From positions 1 through 8,778 of the forward strand of contig JAUWLW010000077.1 of the NCBI GenBank assembly GCA_030613505.1: a stretch of DNA of 8,778 bases, written 5' to 3'. Both the position numbers and the translations under genes were made by a program. Of the stretch, positions 1-5,363 are shown in pieces (within the stretch, counting starts at the first letter, position 1; each line of letters begins with the position of its first letter). The notes beneath the pieces are model-generated. The model was not told the origin of the DNA. It made no database searches and saw nothing but the letters and a program-made list of their open reading frames with translations. Source of the stretch: Candidatus Zixiibacteriota bacterium. GTDB lineage: Bacteria > RBG-13-66-14 > B26-G2 > WVWN01.

Positions 1-267
1 ACGAAGCCGGCGGCCTTCGCCCTCTACCAGAACGCACCCAACCCCACGCGCGGGAAGACGACGTTCACGTTCTCGCTAACCGCGGCGGGCCCGGGAGAGC
101 TGGCCGTCTACGACCTCGCGGGCCGCGAGGTCTGGCGCCACGAGGGTACTTTCGCCGAGGGCGAAAACAAGCTCAAGGCAACCTTCGATCTGGCACCCGG
201 CGTCTACGTGTACCGCCTCCAGGCCGGCGGTAAGGCCGCGGCGAAGAAGATGGTGGTCGTCAAGTAG
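1..267 (+). CDS. C-terminal part of a secreted protein with a Por-secretion (T9SS type A)-like sorting tail
   Basis: Partial gene; the 5' end lies outside the window. The 88 visible residues match the pattern of type A C-terminal domains: FALYQNAPNPTRGKTTF at residues 6-22, then a beta-rich stretch containing VYDLAGREVW, then GVYVYRLQAGGK and a lysine-rich end, KKMVVVK, before TAG. In Bacteroidetes-type type IX secretion this domain guides export across the outer membrane and is then removed. In other candidate phyla the same fold is often annotated as a FlgD-Ig-like domain without proof of T9SS. The enzymatic or structural part of the protein is not visible, so no function can be given. The stop overlaps the ribosome binding site of the next gene, which suggests co-transcription with it. 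Confidence 0.85.
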   Translation, partial: TKPAAFALYQNAPNPTRGKTTFTFSLTAAGPGELAVYDLAGREVWRHEGTFAEGENKLKATFDLAPGVYVYRLQAGGKAAAKKMVVVK

Positions 268-270
268 GAG
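265..270 (+). promoter_or_regulatory. Ribosome binding site of the PfpI gene, overlapping the upstream stop
   Basis: TAGGAG contains both the TAG stop of the preceding gene and a GGAG Shine-Dalgarno core, seven bases before the ATG at 278. It fixes that start and makes translational coupling of the two genes likely. Confidence 0.7.
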
Positions 271-277
271 CTTAGCT

Positions 278-796
278 ATGACGTTGGCAGGCAATAGAAT
301 ATTGATGTTCGTAGATGAGGGGTACGAAGACCTCGAGTTCTGGTATCCCAAGATAAGGCTGGAAGAGGAGGGCGCGGTGGTGGACGTGGCCGCGGCCCGA
401 AAGGGCGTCTACCACGGCAAATACGGCTACCCCGCCCGGGCCGACCTGGCATATAAAGACGTTGACGCCGCGGCCTACGACGCGCTCGTCATTCCCGGCG
501 GCCACGCGCCGGACCGCATACGCCGGTTCAAAAACGCCGTCGCGATCGTAAAAGAGATGGTCCGCGCGCGAAAGCCCGTGGCCGCGATATGCCACGGCCC
601 CCAGGTACTGATATCCGCGGACGCGCTGCGCGGCAAACGGGCGACGTGCTTCGAGAGCATCAAAGACGACGTAATTAACGCCGGCGCGGAATTCGTCGAC
701 GCGGAGGTCGTCGCGGACGGCGGCGTAATAACCAGCCGTACCCCCGCCGACCTGCCTGCCTTCTGCCGAGCGATAATCGCGGCCTTATCGGATTAA
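278..796 (+). CDS. pfpI: DJ-1/PfpI family protein (intracellular protease / glyoxalase III-like)
   Basis: Complete 172-residue protein, the usual length for single-domain PfpI proteins. The nucleophile elbow AICHGPQ gives Cys105 and His106. The N-terminal EGYEDLE motif carries Glu17, equivalent to the acidic residue that tunes the active-site cysteine in the archaeal enzyme PH1704. The segments VIPGGHAPDR (71-80) and IKDDVINAGAEFVD (128-141) are also characteristic. The family forms cytosolic oligomers with reported protease, glyoxalase and protein or nucleotide deglycase activities; which applies here cannot be told from sequence. In PH1704 the third catalytic residue is a Glu in the PGG-RAPE segment; by my alignment this protein has Asp79 there, a conservative change. 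It lies 10 bases after the secreted-protein tail. The family assignment is secure, the reaction is not. Confidence 0.95.
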   Translation: MTLAGNRILMFVDEGYEDLEFWYPKIRLEEEGAVVDVAAARKGVYHGKYGYPARADLAYKDVDAAAYDALVIPGGHAPDRIRRFKNAVAIVKEMVRARKPVAAICHGPQVLISADALRGKRATCFESIKDDVINAGAEFVDAEVVADGGVITSRTPADLPAFCRAIIAALSD

Positions 797-804
797 GGGT
801 ACGT

Positions 805-945
805 ATGCAAAGGCCGGCTGCGGTCAAAGCGTTGTATACGGACCCGCCGGACCCTTGGCAAAACGTGTCCGACCACATGGAAGGAACGGGGAACGTACTC
901 GAGTACGATTATTACGACGGCCAACTTATCTTCGCGCTTGGATAA
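805..945 (+). CDS. Possible small ORF, 46 residues, unknown
   Basis: An ATG eight bases after the PfpI stop opens 46 codons ending in a TAA TAG double stop. The peptide is acidic and aromatic (YDYYDGQLIF near the end) with no signal peptide, membrane segment or recognised domain. Support: tight spacing after PfpI, codon use like its neighbours, and a hairpin terminator beginning ten bases after its stop, so it fills the space between gene and terminator. Against: the ribosome binding site is weak (AAGGGT close to the ATG) and I recognise no family. It could be a real small protein of the PfpI operon or a chance ORF in a 3' untranslated region. Confidence 0.4.
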   Translation: MQRPAAVKALYTDPPDPWQNVSDHMEGTGNVLEYDYYDGQLIFALG

Positions 946-954
946 TAGGACAGG

Positions 955-980
955 GGGGCGCGCCTTAAGCGCGCCCCTTT
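955..980 (+). terminator. GC-rich hairpin, probable intrinsic terminator
   Basis: GGGGCGCGC (955-963) pairs perfectly with GCGCGCCCC (969-977) around a CTTAA loop, followed by TTT; a run of six T follows at 993-998. It probably ends the PfpI transcript. Only 18 bases separate the first T-run from the ATG at 999, so it may also fall in the leader of that gene. Confidence 0.7.
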
Positions 981-998
981 GAAACAAATCAGTTTTTT

Positions 999-1808
999 AT
1001 GCGGGCGCTATTAGTATTGATAAATTGCGCTCTCGCGTGTTCCGCGCTAGCGACGTACCCGGGTAGCGTAATATCGTCGTTCTACGCGGCACCGCTTAGG
1101 TACGGAAGCATAACGTACTTCCCGCAAGGCCTAACGTACGGCGGCGGTTACATCTGGGTTATTTACGCCGACGGGATCGTTACCAAACGTCAATTCCCGA
1201 ACGGCTCCATAATCGCGACGTTCGTATGCCCGCCGCCGGCTTGGGGCCACGAACTCGCCTGGGATGCTCGCCGTAAATATCTATATATGACTAGCATGTG
1301 GTCGGGCGTTTACTGGGTGGACCCCACTACGGGTTCCATTATTGGCTCCTTCGACGATCCGCCCGGGGCCGGCCCGTTATGGGGCATAGAATATAACGAC
1401 TATTATGCTGGCCGTCCTATTTGGGTTGGCGATTATCATAAAGTATTTAACCTCAATACCTTGGGGTCCGTAATCAAAAGTTTCGACCTTTCTACGTGGC
1501 CGTACCGGCCTAGGGCCTACGCCTTCGATAGCGATACGTCGGGCGGGCCTTATATCTTCGTCGGAGCGGTACGCCCCGGCGTCTACCCTTGGTTATATGC
1601 AGTCAACCCTGCGGACTTCTCAATCGTAAGCTCTTTTGTTTCGCCTTTATTTCCAAGTAGCTTAGCGGATATTACCTGGGACGGCCAATATTTGTGGGGC
1701 TTAGAAAATTGCGAGACCACCGTCGGGTGGGTTAAACGTTTTGTAGCCTATTCCTCGCCCGCCGTCGCGCCCGCGTCGCTCGGTAAAATAAAAGCACTAT
1801 ACAGGTAA
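999..1808 (+). CDS. Secreted beta-propeller protein with C-terminal GKIKALYR tag
   Basis: Complete 269-residue protein. Residues 1-18 form a signal peptide (hydrophobic core LLVLINCALACSALA, likely cleavage ALA|TY). The mature part is built of roughly 40-residue units that alternate a GS(V/I)I-x-(S/T)F strand with a segment like WDGQYLW; I count about five, as in a small beta-propeller whose N-terminal GSVISSF strand may close the ring. There is no catalytic motif; family resemblance is to lactonase, NHL or glutamine-cyclotransferase-like propellers, too loose for a name. The last 13 residues end in ASLGKIKALYR, almost the same as the end of the paralogue at the right edge of the window. No Shine-Dalgarno sequence precedes the ATG, only TTTTTT, but no other start keeps the signal peptide. 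Its codons are more AT-rich than those of PfpI. Cell-surface or extracellular location is inferred; function is unknown. Confidence 0.85.
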   Translation: MRALLVLINCALACSALATYPGSVISSFYAAPLRYGSITYFPQGLTYGGGYIWVIYADGIVTKRQFPNGSIIATFVCPPPAWGHELAWDARRKYLYMTSMWSGVYWVDPTTGSIIGSFDDPPGAGPLWGIEYNDYYAGRPIWVGDYHKVFNLNTLGSVIKSFDLSTWPYRPRAYAFDSDTSGGPYIFVGAVRPGVYPWLYAVNPADFSIVSSFVSPLFPSSLADITWDGQYLWGLENCETTVGWVKRFVAYSSPAVAPASLGKIKALYR

Positions 1809-1827
1809 GGCGTGCGTTATACGAAGC

Positions 1828-1853
1828 AAAAGGCCGGCTCGAGCCGGCCTTTT
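1828..1853. terminator. Perfect palindrome, bidirectional terminator
   Basis: A 26-base perfect palindrome centred at 1840/1841: AAAA, then GGCCGGCTC / GAGCCGGCC, then TTTT. Each strand reads as a GC stem followed by T residues. It lies between two convergent genes (ending at 1808 on + and 1883 on -) and can terminate both. Confidence 0.85.
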
Positions 1854-1882
1854 CTTTGCTGCGTTACCGAGGGGTCGAAATC

Positions 1883-2839
1883 TCAACGCCACGCCAGGCG
1901 GTACGCCGTCACGGCGCTACCGCCCTCCTCGTCGCTACACGCGACGACCCACGAGCCGTCGCCGCTCGCCGCGACAGCCGACCCCTTTCCGACGAAAACC
2001 GCCTCGCCGCCGTCGGGCCGCCAGAAAAACCCGGCGCCGCCTTTCTCGAAGGACCCGCCCCGCGCCGGCACGGCGACTTTCACCTTAGATAAGCCAACCT
2101 TTTCTCCCGGCGCCGGCGCGAGCCGCCAGGCCGCCGGCAGGTACGGCGAGTCGCGCACGTCGGCCGAAAGCCTATCGCCCAGCTTAGCAACGGCCTCGTC
2201 GCGACCGGCAAGGTACGTCCAATGGTCGTTTTCGAGGTTATACCCGTATAATTCCAAGGCGCTTACGCCGGGCGTCTTCCGCGCTCCGGCCTCGCGGCCT
2301 ATCACCAAATGCCACTCGCCCGCCCAGTCTACAAAATCGCCGCCCGCTATCGGCAACGGCTTACGAGCGCCGGAATCCAAGTCGTATACCACGGGCCTGG
2401 TTATGTAGCCGTTCCCGACGAAGCCGTCGTAATACAGGGCGGCTTCCAAGGAAGCGGCGTCCATACCGAGTTTGCGGCAAAAGAGGCTCGTCCGGGCGAA
2501 CGGCGGCTCGAGCGTATTGTCTATCACTTCGACTTGTTCGCCCACCGCCAGCCGGCGCCACTTTTCGTCGAGCGCCGCGGACCATACGCCGCTTAGCTCG
2601 AACGGCGGCCCCTCGCCCTTCAATAACGCGACGGTCCCCGCGTGCGGCTCCCCTTCGAAAGTAGGCCAAATGAAGACGGCGAGCGCGTTCCCCTCGTCGC
2701 CCGCCACCGCCACGTGCGTTACCGGCGCCCGAGGCGCCCGTAGCCGGTACTCCGCCGCCACGTGCGGCGTCGACGCGCCGGCCAGGAACGCGAGGGACGT
2801 AAAGCCGGCGACTGCTAATCCGATTCTAGTTTTTTCCAT
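1883..2839 (-). CDS. Secreted propeller-like protein, unknown function
   Basis: 318 residues from the ATG at 2839; an in-frame TTG at 2857 would add MRPDAF. I prefer the ATG because it gives a standard signal peptide: MEKTR, a hydrophobic core (IGLAVAGFTSLAFLAGA) and a possible site near HVAA|EY. The mature part shows scattered strand-like repeats, for example FWRPDGGEAVFVGKG followed by AVAASGDGSWVVACSD, in the style of TolB-like or WD-type propellers where each blade reports a value. No enzyme motif and no GKIKALYR tag; it ends YRLAWR. The start overlaps the 3' end of the aconitase-like gene by 25 bases, so the two are almost certainly co-transcribed and translationally coupled. No good Shine-Dalgarno sequence sits before the ATG (a GGGGAG lies about 18 bases away), as expected for coupling. 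Real gene, unknown role. Confidence 0.8.
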   Translation of the reverse strand: MEKTRIGLAVAGFTSLAFLAGASTPHVAAEYRLRAPRAPVTHVAVAGDEGNALAVFIWPTFEGEPHAGTVALLKGEGPPFELSGVWSAALDEKWRRLAVGEQVEVIDNTLEPPFARTSLFCRKLGMDAASLEAALYYDGFVGNGYITRPVVYDLDSGARKPLPIAGGDFVDWAGEWHLVIGREAGARKTPGVSALELYGYNLENDHWTYLAGRDEAVAKLGDRLSADVRDSPYLPAAWRLAPAPGEKVGLSKVKVAVPARGGSFEKGGAGFFWRPDGGEAVFVGKGSAVAASGDGSWVVACSDEEGGSAVTAYRLAWR

Positions 2840-4017
2840 AAAGGCGTCGGGTCGCAAAGCTCCCCGGCCAAAGCCGCGGCGGCGGCGCTCGCCGAACTAA
2901 CGTAGTAGACTTCCACTTCGCTCTCAACGCATACTTTAAACGCGCACAGGCCGGTGGTCGCGACCGCGGCGTCATCCGACGTGAGCTCCTCGGCCCACGG
3001 CAGCGTACAGGACGGCAGCACCGTCGCGCCGGCGTCTATCAAGTCCATGAGGTAGCCCTTGGCGAGGGCTTCGAAATGGGCCTGGCGCGACGCGGGCGAT
3101 ACCCACAGTTGAACCTCGGAATGGACGGATTTGCCGGCCAGCACCCGCGCGGCAGCTTGAAGCTCGGCGGCCGACGCCGCAGGGCCGATGACGACGCGGC
3201 CGACGAAAGCGTGGGAAACCTCCGCCACCGGCGCCACCTCGAAACCGGCGCTATCCTTTCCCCTTCTAGCAAACTGAGGCGTTAGGGGCGTGAAGTCGTA
3301 ATCGAACAAAGCGTTGTATCCTTCGGCCTCGGTCCCCGGCGCGCATAATACCGCCGCGGGCTCGCACAGCGCAGCCGCGGCCGCCATCCCCTCGCGCTCC
3401 CCTTCGCCCATAACGTCGACGACGGCGCCGCCGAATTCCAGGAGCGCGCCCGGCGCGCCGTCCGGGCCGAATTGGCCGGCGACGTATAAACCCACGTCCA
3501 CGCCGCCCACGGCCGGCGCGAGCTCGCCGCGGCACTCGAGGCGGTGGATATCCGGTACGTCGGCCTTATACGTGCCCCGCCGCAATATCTCTTCCAGCGA
3601 ACCGCCGTCCACGGGCCAAACCAACGAACCGTGGCCCGACGTCTGGCCCCCCGGCAAGCCCAACACCGCCACGAGGTCGCCCGGACCCGCCAGCCCCCGC
3701 TCGTGCAATACCGGGACGGCACAACCCGCCGCCGGGTGGACGAGGCGGAGGCCGAAAGCGTCCGCCTGAGCGCGCGCCCGCGCCGCGAGCCGCGACGAGC
3801 CGCGGCCCCGACAATCGCCCGAAAAAATTATCGCGCGGTTAGCGTCCCAAGCGCGGGTCGCCGGGGCCCGCGCCGACTCCAAAGCCGCCAAACCCTCGTC
3901 GCCGCCCAAAGCGAGCGCGTCCGGCCGGAGCGTCACCCGCGCGCCCTCGCCTTCGCCGCCGTCGCGGGCGTGGTCCCGAATTATCTCGCGCGCGGTTTTA
4001 TACTCGGCGGAAAAGAT
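2815..4017 (-). CDS. LeuC/aconitase-fold protein lacking most active-site residues (apparent pseudoenzyme)
   Basis: 400 residues if begun at ATC 4017; a gene caller would likely choose the GTG at 3936 (373 residues). The order of segments follows the large subunit of isopropylmalate/homoaconitate dehydratase: an EKILxxHA-like start (TAREIIRDHA), a segment like GI-H-vl-E-g-l-PGdlv (GCAVPVLHERGLAGPGDLVA), then FGPDGAPGALLEFGG, a C-terminal GPAASAAELQAAARVLAGK-like stretch, PAS, AGATVLPSC and the closing SSASAAAAALAGELCDP. The chemistry is missing. DSHT, which normally contributes catalytic and cluster residues, reads LPGG (121-124). The CTN cysteine is Ala280. In the last CxxC only Cys337 remains, the second being Pro340. 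The substrate-binding NRNF motif is absent. Normal [4Fe-4S] binding and dehydration are therefore unlikely, yet the frame is intact over family length (about 420). It overlaps the secreted gene downstream. It may be a recruited fold, a regulator or a decaying gene. Confidence 0.8.
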   Translation of the reverse strand: MFSAEYKTAREIIRDHARDGGEGEGARVTLRPDALALGGDEGLAALESARAPATRAWDANRAIIFSGDCRGRGSSRLAARARAQADAFGLRLVHPAAGCAVPVLHERGLAGPGDLVAVLGLPGGQTSGHGSLVWPVDGGSLEEILRRGTYKADVPDIHRLECRGELAPAVGGVDVGLYVAGQFGPDGAPGALLEFGGAVVDVMGEGEREGMAAAAALCEPAAVLCAPGTEAEGYNALFDYDFTPLTPQFARRGKDSAGFEVAPVAEVSHAFVGRVVIGPAASAAELQAAARVLAGKSVHSEVQLWVSPASRQAHFEALAKGYLMDLIDAGATVLPSCTLPWAEELTSDDAAVATTGLCAFKVCVESEVEVYYVSSASAAAAALAGELCDPTPLWKKLESD

Positions 4018-4045
4018 TGACCTCCTCCCCTTTATCGGTTATAAT
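4017..4045 (+). promoter_or_regulatory. Near-consensus sigma70-type promoter of the small secreted protein gene
   Basis: TTGACC (4017-4022) and TATAAT (4040-4045) are separated by exactly 17 bases. Initiation would fall near 4052, leaving a leader of about ten bases before the ATG at 4062. The -35 box overlaps the apparent ATC start of the divergent aconitase-like gene, and the spacer holds its ribosome binding site. The -10 region reads similarly on both strands (TTATAATAA / TTATTATAA), so a divergent -10 element is possible, but I see no good -35 for it. Confidence 0.7.
4021..4030 (-). promoter_or_regulatory. Very strong ribosome binding site with only ATC as a start
   Basis: On the minus strand GGGGAGGAGG is followed by TCA ATC TTT TCC. 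There is no ATG, GTG or TTG at normal distance in any frame. From the GGGGAGG core to ATC is six bases. ATC opens the frame that supplies the missing N-terminal segment of the aconitase-like protein, so it is the best candidate start. Confidence 0.6.
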
Positions 4046-4061
4046 AATCTACGGTGACGGA

Positions 4062-4505
4062 ATGCGAAAGAAGTTCTTAATAAGTTCGTTGCTGCTCGTC
4101 GCGCCGGCATTTTCAGCTTTCGCCGACGCGCCCGAACCGGTTGAAACGACGGCCGAGGGGGAAGCCGACGCCGGATACGTCGTTCGCGAAGAGACGGTCG
4201 TAAACTTCGAAACCGGAAAAATCGAGACGGAAACGGTCATCGAATTCCCCGAGCTCGAGGTATTGCCCGAGCTCGCGCGCCCCATCGGAATAATAATTCC
4301 GCGCACCAAGCCCGACTTCGACTCAATGCCCTTCACCATCTACAACAACGAACCGTCGCCATATCTGCCGGAGGAATACCGGCTGCGGTACTATCGCCGC
4401 GCACCGACCGGCGGCGACCAGGGCGACGTCAAGACGGGCGACATGTTCATGGCCGACGATTCGGGGGACGGCACGGAAGAAACCAGCGAACGAAACGGCG
4501 GTTAA
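4062..4505 (+). CDS. Small secreted acidic protein, unknown
   Basis: 147 residues from the ATG at 4062; a TTG at 4017 would add 15 residues but lies inside the promoter, so I reject it. MRKKFLISSLLLVAPAFSAFA is a classic signal peptide with likely cleavage AFA|DA. The mature chain is rich in Glu, Asp and Pro: an acidic N-terminal part, then paired strand-like repeats EETVVNFETGKIETETVIEF (43-62), then a tyrosine/arginine-rich segment (EEYRLRYYRR, 104-113) and a low-complexity acidic tail. No cysteines in the mature part and no known domain. A weak GGTGA lies four bases before the ATG. It is a single-gene transcript between its own promoter and a terminator. Periplasmic or surface location is inferred. 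Confidence 0.75.
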   Translation: MRKKFLISSLLLVAPAFSAFADAPEPVETTAEGEADAGYVVREETVVNFETGKIETETVIEFPELEVLPELARPIGIIIPRTKPDFDSMPFTIYNNEPSPYLPEEYRLRYYRRAPTGGDQGDVKTGDMFMADDSGDGTEETSERNGG

Positions 4506-4545
4506 AGCCGCTCCATCCGAGCTCCGCTCGCCGCGTTAGTTACGA

Positions 4546-4567
4546 CCGCGCTCTCGCGGCCTTTTTT
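4546..4567 (+). terminator. Probable intrinsic terminator
   Basis: CCGCG (4546-4550), loop CTCT, CGCGG (4555-4559), then CC and six T. The stem is short but the T-run is good, and it lies 40 bases after the stop of the small secreted protein, between convergent genes. Confidence 0.55.
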
Positions 4568-4606
4568 ATTCCCTTTCCAACCCGCCGCCACGAGACTCTC
4601 GTAGCG

Positions 4607-4891
4607 TTAAGCCTTAGCCTTGTCCTTGGCCTTGGGCTTGTCCTTATCCTTCTTGGCTGACAGCTTGGCAATAACGTCCTTCGACTCTTCTACGAAGCCG
4701 TCGACGCGCTCTTTCGCATCTTTGGCGAACTTTTGCGTTTCCTTCTTAATTTCGGCCGTGGCCTCGGCGATATCCTCCCGGGTCTCCTTGCCCGACTTCG
4801 GCGCGAAGAGTATACCGAGAACGCCACCGGCGATGCCGCCTACGATGAACGATAGTAAAACCAAACCGGCGTTGCTATCTCTTTCCGCCAT
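4607..4891 (-). CDS. YtxH-like membrane protein
   Basis: 94 residues. A single membrane segment at residues 9-29 ends in the family signature GGVLGILFAPKSGKETRE (22-39), followed by a charged amphipathic helix, probably coiled coil (EIKKETQKFAKDAKERVD), and a Lys/Ala/Asp tail (KDKDKPKAKDKAKA). This is the standard layout of YtxH-like (PF12732) proteins, small membrane-anchored helical proteins linked in Bacillus to general stress responses; their biochemical role is unknown. AGGAGG overlaps the stop of the upstream DUF948-like gene and sits eight bases before the ATG, so the pair is translationally coupled. The short family length fits a complete gene. Confidence 0.85.
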   Translation of the reverse strand: MAERDSNAGLVLLSFIVGGIAGGVLGILFAPKSGKETREDIAEATAEIKKETQKFAKDAKERVDGFVEESKDVIAKLSAKKDKDKPKAKDKAKA

Positions 4892-4903
4892 TACGCGTTC
4901 CTC

Positions 4904-5341
4904 CTAATCAATCTTGTTCTGCGCGGCACCTTCGCCCGCCCCTTCTCCCGGGGCGGTCGGTTTGTCCTTCTTGCCCGCAAGGCGCTCGAGCCAAGAACCT
5001 ACCAAAACGAAAAGCGGCGCCAGTGCCGCAAACTTGGAGAGGATGGTCTCGTCCAGAAACTTCACCGCCTCGCGCACCCTCTCGACGAGTAAACGTACGG
5101 CCGCGGCGCCGTCCCGTATCACCGACGACGCCTCCGCGACGTCCGACGTAACTTGCTCGGCGTTTTCCAACACTTTCCGAACGCTGGCGGAGGCGGCGGG
5201 AACCTCTTTACGGACGTCGGCGATAACCTGGTTGACGCGGCCTACCGTCCCCGCGCACCGTACGATTAGCCACGTCAGCGCCGCCGCGATAATAACGATC
5301 GCGAGCGCGAGCGCCCAATATACGCCGTCAACCGCGTTCAT
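4904..5341 (-). CDS. DUF948-like membrane-anchored coiled-coil protein
   Basis: 145 residues. An N-terminal membrane segment (7-27) is followed by a long helix of heptad-like repeats, from VNQVIADVRKEV (36-47) to RLLVERVREAVKFLD (83-97), then a second moderately hydrophobic stretch, FAALAPLFVLVGSWL (104-118), and a Gly/Glu/Lys tail. Size and pattern fit the DUF948 family (PF06103), often found beside YtxH genes, as here. Function is unknown; a membrane-bound scaffold role is inference only. AGAGGG six bases before the ATG supports the start. The gene lies 22 bases after the cysteine desulfurase and 12 bases before the YtxH gene, so all three form one operon. Confidence 0.75.
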   Translation of the reverse strand: MNAVDGVYWALALAIVIIAAALTWLIVRCAGTVGRVNQVIADVRKEVPAASASVRKVLENAEQVTSDVAEASSVIRDGAAAVRLLVERVREAVKFLDETILSKFAALAPLFVLVGSWLERLAGKKDKPTAPGEGAGEGAAQNKID

Positions 5342-5363
5342 AGTATACCCTCTTTCGGATACG

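Noticed and set aside
820-840. VKALYT near the start of the 46-residue ORF, resembling the IKALYR tag
   Set aside because: It is near the N-terminus, is not followed by a stop and shares no flanking residues with the tag; likely chance.
3314-4020. Long plus-strand ORFs across the aconitase-like gene and similar antisense ORFs elsewhere (for example 1812-2408, 5713-6198 minus, 5917-6572)
   Set aside because: Arg/Pro/Ala/Ser-rich shadow translations of GC-rich coding DNA; the opposite or alternate frame has clear family motifs or signal peptides.
4017-4061. TTG start for the small secreted protein
   Set aside because: It would place 15 extra residues before a complete signal peptide and lies within the -35/-10 promoter.
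4590-4602. ACGAG/CTCGT inverted repeat as a terminator for the YtxH gene
   Set aside because: Short stem with no T-run on the minus strand.
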